From Caulobacteraceae bacterium (lineage in GTDB: Bacteria; Pseudomonadota; Alphaproteobacteria; Caulobacterales; Caulobacteraceae), in NCBI GenBank assembly GCA_020852035.1, contig JADZBR010000388.1, forward strand, positions 1 through 12,836: a DNA stretch of 12,836 nucleotides, written 5' to 3'. A program made the position numbers and the translations under genes. Under the pieces are notes generated by a model. The model had not been told where the DNA came from. It saw only the letters and a program-made list of their open reading frames with translations, and did no database searches. Below, one piece after another: positions 7,564-12,836 of the stretch (positions are counted from its first letter, which is position 1; every line of letters begins with the position of its first letter).

Positions 7564-9339
7564 ATGCCCGCCACTGATCCTCCCGCCGTCTGGACCGAGG
7601 ACGGGCGCCTGCGCTCGAGGCTCTACGACGACATCTATTTCGCCGAGGACGGGCTGGCCGAGAGCCGCGCGGTGTTCCTCGAAGGCTGCGACCTGCCGCG
7701 GGCCTGGCGCGACCGCCGGCGGTTCGTGGTGGCCGAACTCGGGTTCGGGACCGGCCTGAACATCGCCGCCCTCCTGGACCTGTGGCTTCGGGACCGGCCG
7801 GCGGACGGGCGGCTGCATGTCTTTTCGGTGGAGGCTCACCCGCTCCCCTCGGCCGACGCCGCGGCGGCGCTGCGGCGATGGCCGGAGATCGGGGCGGCGG
7901 CCGGGCTGCTGATCGAACGCTGGCCGGGGCGGGCGCGCGGCTTCCACCGCATCGACCTGGCCGAACACGGCGTGCTGATCGACCTGGCGGTCCTCGAAGT
8001 CGCCGAGGCCCTCGCCGGCTGGAGCGGGCGGGCCGACGCCTGGTTCCTCGACGGCTTCGCCCCCTCGGCCAATCCGGACATGTGGCGGCCAAAGGTGCTG
8101 GAGCTGGTGGCCGCGCGCTCGGCGCCGGACGCGCGGCTGGCCACCTTCAGCGCCGCCGGCGCGGTGCGGCGCGGGTTGCAGGCGGCGGGGTTCGAGGTCG
8201 AGCGCCGCCCCGGCCACGGCCGCAAGCGCCACCGGCTGGAAGCCCGCCGGACAGGCCAGGCGTCTGTCGAAAGCCCGCCCGCGACCGTCGCCGTCGTCGG
8301 CGGCGGCATCGCCGGCGCCGCCCTGGCCCGCGCCTTCGCCGGCCTCGGCGCAAACGCGGTGGTCCATGAGCGCGCGCGGCTTGGGGCGGGCGCCTCGGGC
8401 AATGACGCGGCCCTGGTGTCGCCCCGCCTGGACGCCGGGCTCGGCCCGGAGGCGCAGCTCTTCGCCCAGGCCTTCCGCCACGCGACCGGCGCCTACGGGC
8501 AGGTCCCAGGGGGCGTTCTCGCCCGCGGCCTCCTGCAGCTGGAACGCACCGACCGCGACGCCGGCCGGTTCGCCAGGATCGCCGCCAGCGACCTCTTCGA
8601 AGCCGGAACCCTCACCCCAAGGACGTCGGACGAGGTCGCCGAACGGCTGGGCGAAGCGGCGGGTGCCGGGCTGGAACTGGCCGAGGCCCTGACCATCGTT
8701 CCCGCGAAGGTGCTGGCCGCCTGGACGCCCGAGGTTGAGATCGCGCAGGTCGCCGGCCTGGAGCGGGACAGCGACGGCTGGCGGCTGCTGGACGCCGGCG
8801 GCGGCCAGATCGCCCGCGCCGACATCGTCTGCCTGGCGGCCGGCCACGGCCTGGCCGGCCTCGCCGCCCTGCCCCTTTCGCCCATTCGCGGCCAGGCCGA
8901 GACGGTGGAAGGCGACATCGCCGTCCCGGCGGCGTTCGGCGCCTACGCCATCCCCACGGGCGACGGCGTGCTGTTCGGCGCCACCTTCGACCGCGGCGAG
9001 GCCGAGGTGGTCGTCACGCCGCAGGCCGAGGCGCGCAACCGCGCCGCCCTCGCCGCCCGGCTGCCGGGGCTGGCGGGGCGGCTCGCCGGCCCCTCGCGCA
9101 GCCGCGCGGCGATCCGCGCCGTGGCTCCCGACCGGCGGCCAGTGGCGGGACGCCTGGATGAGGGCCTGTTCGCACTCGGCGGCCTTGGATCGCGCGGCTT
9201 TACCCTGGCGCCGCTGCTGGCCGAACATGTCGCGGCCCTGGCGCTTGGGGCGCCCTCGCCGCTTCCAAGTCCGCTCGGAACCTTGGTTTCGCCTGAACGG
9301 TTTAGGCAGATGCGCTCGATCGGAAGGAGCCGCCCATGA
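7564..9339 (+). CDS. mnmC: tRNA mnm5(s2)U biosynthesis bifunctional protein MnmC
   Basis: MnmC finishes the modification of the wobble uridine made by MnmEG: its C-terminal FAD domain removes the carboxymethyl group (cmnm5 to nm5) and its N-terminal domain methylates with S-adenosylmethionine (nm5 to mnm5). Both domains are complete. The N-terminal domain shows DDIYF (22-26), the SAM loop GFGTGLN (60-66), and WFLDGFAPSANPDMW (160-174) with the catalytic aspartate D163. The C-terminal domain starts with the FAD motif VVGGGIAGAALA (244-255), followed by GASGND (276-281), and ends with the family signature GLGSRGFTLAPLLAEH. At 591 residues it is somewhat shorter than the E. coli protein (668). 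The ATG at 7564 is the only start before DDIYF, though its ribosome-binding site is poor. The stop overlaps the next gene by 4 bases (ATGA). It is a cytosolic enzyme. Confidence 0.95.
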   Translation: MPATDPPAVWTEDGRLRSRLYDDIYFAEDGLAESRAVFLEGCDLPRAWRDRRRFVVAELGFGTGLNIAALLDLWLRDRPADGRLHVFSVEAHPLPSADAAAALRRWPEIGAAAGLLIERWPGRARGFHRIDLAEHGVLIDLAVLEVAEALAGWSGRADAWFLDGFAPSANPDMWRPKVLELVAARSAPDARLATFSAAGAVRRGLQAAGFEVERRPGHGRKRHRLEARRTGQASVESPPATVAVVGGGIAGAALARAFAGLGANAVVHERARLGAGASGNDAALVSPRLDAGLGPEAQLFAQAFRHATGAYGQVPGGVLARGLLQLERTDRDAGRFARIAASDLFEAGTLTPRTSDEVAERLGEAAGAGLELAEALTIVPAKVLAAWTPEVEIAQVAGLERDSDGWRLLDAGGGQIARADIVCLAAGHGLAGLAALPLSPIRGQAETVEGDIAVPAAFGAYAIPTGDGVLFGATFDRGEAEVVVTPQAEARNRAALAARLPGLAGRLAGPSRSRAAIRAVAPDRRPVAGRLDEGLFALGGLGSRGFTLAPLLAEHVAALALGAPSPLPSPLGTLVSPERFRQMRSIGRSRP

Positions 9340-9731
9340 CCCTCGTCGCCCGCGCCCTGCTGGCCGCCGCCGCCGTGCTGGCGATGGGCCAGGCCCCGCC
9401 GCCCGACCCCGCGCCGAAGCCCGAACCCTCGGCCAAGCGCCAGTGCTTCTTCCCTCGCAACGTCAACGGTTTCAGCGCCGTGGACGACGACGTGGTCAAT
9501 GTCCGTGTCGGCGTGCGCGACATCTACCAGTTGGAGTTGCTCGGCCCCTGCCCCGACGTCGACTGGACCTGGAAGATCGGCATCATCTCGCGCGGATCGA
9601 CCATCTGCACGGGTCTGGACGCCACTCTGCTGGTTCCCAGCACCATCGGTCCGCGGCGCTGCGCGGTCCGCACGGTTCGCAAGCTGACGCCCGAAGAGGT
9701 CGCGGCCCTGCCGCCGAAGCAGAAGCCTTGA
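9336..9731 (+). CDS. Small secreted protein, DUF6491-like
   Basis: The 131-residue product begins with a signal peptide (MTLVARALLAAAAVLA, cleavage near residues 17-20) and a short proline-rich linker, so it should be exported to the periplasm. The mature part carries four cysteines (C37, C72, C91, C109), a number that would allow two disulfide bonds, and the pattern CFFPRNVNGF, D-rich turn, YQLELLGPC, STICTG, RRCAVRTVRKLTPEE. I recognise this layout as that of the uncharacterised DUF6491 family common in Caulobacterales and sphingomonads; this is from memory. The ATG overlaps the mnmC stop (ATGA) and has a strong GAAGGAG upstream (9324-9331 region), so it is well translated and coupled to mnmC. 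No function is known, and a link to tRNA modification is unlikely given the export signal. Confidence 0.8.
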   Translation: MTLVARALLAAAAVLAMGQAPPPDPAPKPEPSAKRQCFFPRNVNGFSAVDDDVVNVRVGVRDIYQLELLGPCPDVDWTWKIGIISRGSTICTGLDATLLVPSTIGPRRCAVRTVRKLTPEEVAALPPKQKP

Positions 9732-9740
9732 TGCAAGAAC

Positions 9741-9764
9741 GCCGCCGGCCCGAAGGCCGACGGC
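9741..9764 (+). terminator. Hairpin ending the mnmC operon
   Basis: GCCGCCGGCC and GGCCGACGGC pair around a CGAA tetraloop with one C-A mismatch, starting 9 bases after the stop of the secreted-protein gene. No T run follows. Its place fits a transcript end for the mnmC pair. Confidence 0.5.
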
Positions 9765-9788
9765 GTCCCTGGCGCCCCATTTCGCCCC

Positions 9789-9842
9789 TTAGAGCGTGAC
9801 AACCGCAAGTGGATGCCGGTTGCGGCGGCCGTCACGCTCTAA
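9789..9842. repeat. Dispersed-type palindromic element, outer arms TTAGAGCGTGAC
   Basis: Perfect 12-base arms, TTAGAGCGTGAC and GTCACGCTCTAA, enclose 30 bases that hold a smaller inner stem (CCGCAA...TTGCGG). The layout (AGAGC-R-TGA outer arms, an inner AAGTGGATGCCGGTT stretch) strongly resembles a hairpin repeat found many times between genes in alphaproteobacteria such as Rhizobiales and Caulobacterales. That resemblance is from memory. It lies between convergent genes and may end transcription from both sides. Confidence 0.65.
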
Positions 9843-9853
9843 ACTCTGGCAGA

Positions 9854-9905
9854 TAGACCCTATTGGTCCGGTTCAGGTGAATCCACCTGAACCGGAAAGG
9901 GTCTA
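9854..9905. repeat. Nested palindromic element overlapping the receptor stop codon
   Basis: Outer arms TAGACCCT (9854-9861) and AGGGTCTA (9898-9905) enclose a perfect inner stem, CCGGTTCAGGTG and CACCTGAACCGG, with an AATC loop at 9880-9883. The right outer arm contains the TAG stop of the TonB receptor (9903-9905). The CCGGTTCAGGTG palindrome looks like a dispersed intergenic element; here it also stands where a terminator for the receptor transcript would be. Confidence 0.65.
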
Positions 9906-12836
9906 GAACTTCTTGGTGACGTTGAGCTTGAACGTGCGGCCCAACGGGTTGGCGGTGAACGGGTCGTAGCCCAGGTCGAGCCTGGCGAACGGCGGCTCCT
10001 TGTCGAAGATGTTGTCCACCGTCACGACCGCGGTCACATCCCACGGCAGCAACACGCGGTAGCTGGCGTCGACCGTCATGAAGCGATCGATCTTGCGCCC
10101 CTCGTTGTTGGCGGACCGCGTGGTGCCGTCGGTGTTGAACAGCACGCCGGGCGGATAGGGCGAGGTGCGCTGGTCGACGTAGCTGTCGATGTAGTTCAGC
10201 GAGACGCGCAGGTTGTGGATGTCGCGGCTGTATTCGGCGAACAGCTGGGCCTTCCACTGCGGGATGGGCACGATCTGGGTCTGGTAGTTGAGTTTGTTGA
10301 CCCCGTCGAACGCGGCGGAGACCGTCACGCCCTCCACCTCGGTCGCATCGACCGTGAATCCTGCACGTAGGTGACCGAGCCGCCCAGCCCCAGCGAACCG
10401 CCGGCGAAGTCGTCCACCGTATAGTTGGCCAGGATGTCGACGCCCGAGGTCTTGTTACCCGGGCCGTTCACCACGCGGGTCAGGATGCGCGAGAGGGTCG
10501 AGACCCCACAAGCGCCCTGGAAGGTGAACCGGGATTGCAGGGCGGCATAGGCCGGATCGCCGCAGCGGCCCGTGCCTGAGCCGGTGGGGAACAGGGTTGC
10601 GAACATCCCGCCCACCGGCTCGGTGACGATCGGATTCTCGAAGTCGAAGCTCCAGTAGTCGACCGTCGCGCGGAAATTGCCGACGTCGAGGATCGCGCCG
10701 ACGCTGTAGGTGGTGGCGCTTTCGGGATCGAGGTCCGGGTTGCCGACGATGTCGACCGCCCGGAAGCCGCCGCCCAGGAACTGCAGCGAAGTGACCTGGC
10801 CCGGATCGAGCGAGGTCAGCGGCGGGGAGCGGAAGGTGGTGCCCACCGAGCCGCGGAAGGCGAGCATGTCGGTCACCTGCCAGCGGGCGGACACCTTCGG
10901 GTCGAAGGTGGAGCCGCCGAGATCGCCATAGTCCTCGTAGCGCGCCGCGACCTGGATCGAGAAGGCGTCCGTGACCGGCAGGCTGACTTCGCCGAAGGCG
11001 GCCCACACATCGCCCTTCAGGTTGTCCGGCGTCGCCCCGCCCAGGAACAGGAACGGACCGTTGCGGACCGTGCAGCTGGTGTCGCCGTTCACCGGCGTGT
11101 CGATGCACGGGGTCACCGTCAGGTCGGTGAGCGCGTCGTACTTCGATTCATACCAGCTCTTGCGATACTGCATCCCGGCCGCCCAGGCGACCGCCCCGCC
11201 CGGCAGGTCGATGCCGGTCTCGCCGTTCAGCACCGCATCGACCACGAAGATCTTGGTGGTCAGGTCCGAGGTGGTCGGCTGGAAGAACCAGCGCAACAGC
11301 TCCGGATCGTTCTGCACGGTGGAATCGAAGCCGGGGTTGGTCTGGCCGGTCAGGTAGTTCTGGGCGATGGCGTTGGAGAACGGGTTCCACCAGCGGCAGG
11401 AGCCGACGCCCGGCGTTCCGGTCTGGTAGTTGCAGCCCTCGCCGCCCAGGCCGCGCAGGGCCAGTTGGAAGCGGCTGACGACAGTGTCGTAGCCGACGCG
11501 GACGAGGTTGTCCTCCATGTAGGTGACGCCGAGGTCGAAGCCGAGCCCGTTGTCGAACTGGCCGTTCAGGCCGCCGGAGACGCGGTAGGCATCATACTAG
11601 CGCCCGCCGCGCGAGGAGCCGTCGCCGAACAGCGGATTGCCCGCCAGGGCCAGCGGCCGGAACAGCGCACCGGGGAAGTAGGCGCCGTTGGCGAGCGCCG
11701 GAAGCGCGGTCGGGTTCTGCTGTTGATAGCTGATGAAGCCGGGGTTGGTCGCCGGCACGAAGTAGCCCGCCGAAAGGCCGAACGCGGCGGCGGGGTTGGT
11801 CTCCCGGGTCGGGACCTGCAGGGCGAGGTAGGACGGCGAGGTCTCCCACTGCGGCGTGTCGGTTTCCGAGTAGAAGCCTTCCAGGTGCGCCGTGAGATTG
11901 TCGCTGAACTTGTAATTGACCTCACCGTAGATCTGCCAACGGTCCTCCTTCTCCACGAGATTGTCGTAGGGCGTGTAGTTCCAGTAGCAGGTCGGGGTGG
12001 TGGCCGAGCCCGCAAAGCCGGGATAGCCGCCGAGCGGCGCGCAACCGACATCGCGGCGAAGGCCGGCCAGCGGCGTGTAGGTGAGCGTGCCGTTGTTGTA
12101 GGTCGGCAGGAAGGTCGACGGGTTGCCGCCCGAGGACCAGCCGCTCTCAGGGCTGTCCAGATACGCCTGCTGGGTGAACTCGCGATCCCCGACGCTCAGT
12201 TCCGAGCGGTGCTGCCAGCCGGCGGTGAGCAGCACATTGCCCCAGTCGGCCACGTGGCCCCAGGCGATCGAACCGCCGTAGTCGCCGTTGGAATCCTCGA
12301 TGTAGCGATAGTCGGCGGCGACCTCGAACCCGTCGAGGTCCTTGCGGGTGATGAAGTTCACCACCCCGCCGATCGCGTCCGAGCCGTAGGTGGCGGCCGC
12401 GCCGTCCTTCAGCACCTCCAGGCGGCCGATCGCCGCGCCCGGCAGCAGGTTGATGTCCGGAGCCCCCTGGCCGATCGGGGCGTTGACCAGCCGCCGGCCA
12501 TTGAACAGCACCAGCGAGCGGGAGGCCCCCAGGCCCCGCAGGTTCACCGTCGCGGCCCCTTCCGCGCCCTGCGCGCGGCCGTCGAACTGGTTGGTGTCGC
12601 CGATGACCCCGTTTGAGACCGTCAGCCCCTTCATCAGTTCGACCGGGGCGGGCGAGCCCTGCTTCTGCAGTTCGTCGGCGCCGATCACGTCGACCGGCAG
12701 GGCCGCGTCCTCCGGCGTGCCGCGGATGAACGAGCCGGTGACCACCACTTCGGAGACCGTCGCGGCCTGGTCGTCCTGCGCCAGGGCCGGCGTGGCCCCC
12801 AAGGCGTATACGGCGGCCAGTACGGATGCGCCGCAG
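9903..12836 (-). pseudogene. TonB-dependent outer-membrane receptor, broken by an amber codon and a frameshift (5' end off the window)
   Basis: The reading frame encodes a TonB-dependent receptor, a 22-strand outer-membrane barrel with an N-terminal plug that imports siderophores, cobalamin, glycans or other large ligands using energy from TonB. The visible start lies inside the signal peptide (VLAAVYALGATPALAQ); the initiation codon is off the right edge. Then come the TonB box (SEVVVTG), the plug with VNLRGLGASRSLVLFNGRR and its closing GSDAIGGVVNFITRKDLDGF, and a long barrel ending LGRTFKLNVTKKF with the terminal Phe needed for membrane insertion. Two lesions interrupt it. An in-frame TAG at 11597-11599 has barrel sequence continuing in the same frame (YDAYRVSGGLNGQ). 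A one-base loss near 10359-10360 changes frame between SVTYVQ and FTVDATEVEGV. All parts remain alignable, so the damage is recent or arises from sequencing error. The substrate cannot be told. Confidence 0.85.

Noticed and set aside
7177..9228. Long open frame on the minus strand opposite mnmC
   Set aside because: It is a shadow of high-GC codon bias. The plus strand encodes a complete MnmC with all motifs, and the opposite frame gives Arg/Gly/Ala-rich sequence with no domain.
10325..11518. Separate receptor gene starting at the internal ATG near 11518
   Set aside because: It would begin inside the barrel with no signal peptide or plug. It is in the same frame as the upstream part and is simply its continuation beyond the amber codon.
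11465..12616. Open frame on the plus strand opposite the TonB receptor
   Set aside because: Composition is typical of antisense shadows, and the minus strand clearly encodes the receptor plug and barrel.

Overview
The window is high-GC DNA, very probably from an alphaproteobacterium of the Caulobacterales (Caulobacter/Phenylobacterium type). The grounds are a MotA of the Caulobacter kind with no motB beside it, an EcfG/SigT-type stress promoter, a DUF6491-type secreted protein, an alphaproteobacterial dispersed hairpin element, and a large TonB-dependent receptor. This placement rests on remembered family resemblance; no database search was run.

Layout from left to right. (1) 1-665 (-): N-terminal part of an Fe-S/FAD oxidoreductase related to the glutamate synthase small subunit, cut by the left edge. 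(2) 928-2253 (-): dctA, a C4-dicarboxylate/cation symporter. (3) 2421-4118 and 4124-4588 (+): an acyl-CoA synthetase followed 5 bp later by a small protein that reads as a single HtaA-type heme-binding domain. A perfect 13-bp hairpin at 4630-4659 separates this pair from the convergent gene. (4) 4673-5992 (-): an ACAD10/11-like acyl-CoA dehydrogenase. (5) 6153-7022 (+): motA. (6) 7191-7466 (+): an Ala/Asp/Asn-rich lipoprotein behind a textbook EcfG promoter and ahead of a strong intrinsic terminator. (7) 7564-9339 and 9336-9731 (+): mnmC, overlapped by a gene for a small secreted four-cysteine protein. (8) 9741-9905: a run of three hairpins, the last one overlapping the stop of the next gene. 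(9) 9903-12836 (-): a TonB-dependent receptor broken by one in-frame amber codon and one frameshift; its start lies off the right edge.

Functionally this is mostly core and catabolic chromosome. The acyl-CoA ligase and acyl-CoA dehydrogenase can act in series: acid activation, then the first oxidation step of beta-oxidation. DctA imports C4 acids. The TonB receptor would have imported a large or scarce substrate but appears to be decaying. MotA and MnmC are unrelated housekeeping functions. There is no evidence of a mobile element, CRISPR array, phage or defence island, and no tRNA or rRNA gene was recognised.

No clear new multi-gene system is present. The points most worth following are the HtaA-like protein coupled to a lipid-activation gene in a Gram-negative, the stress-promoter-driven heptad lipoprotein, the duplicated CTCG-TTTT-CGAG motif abutting the mnmC start, and the doubly broken receptor.
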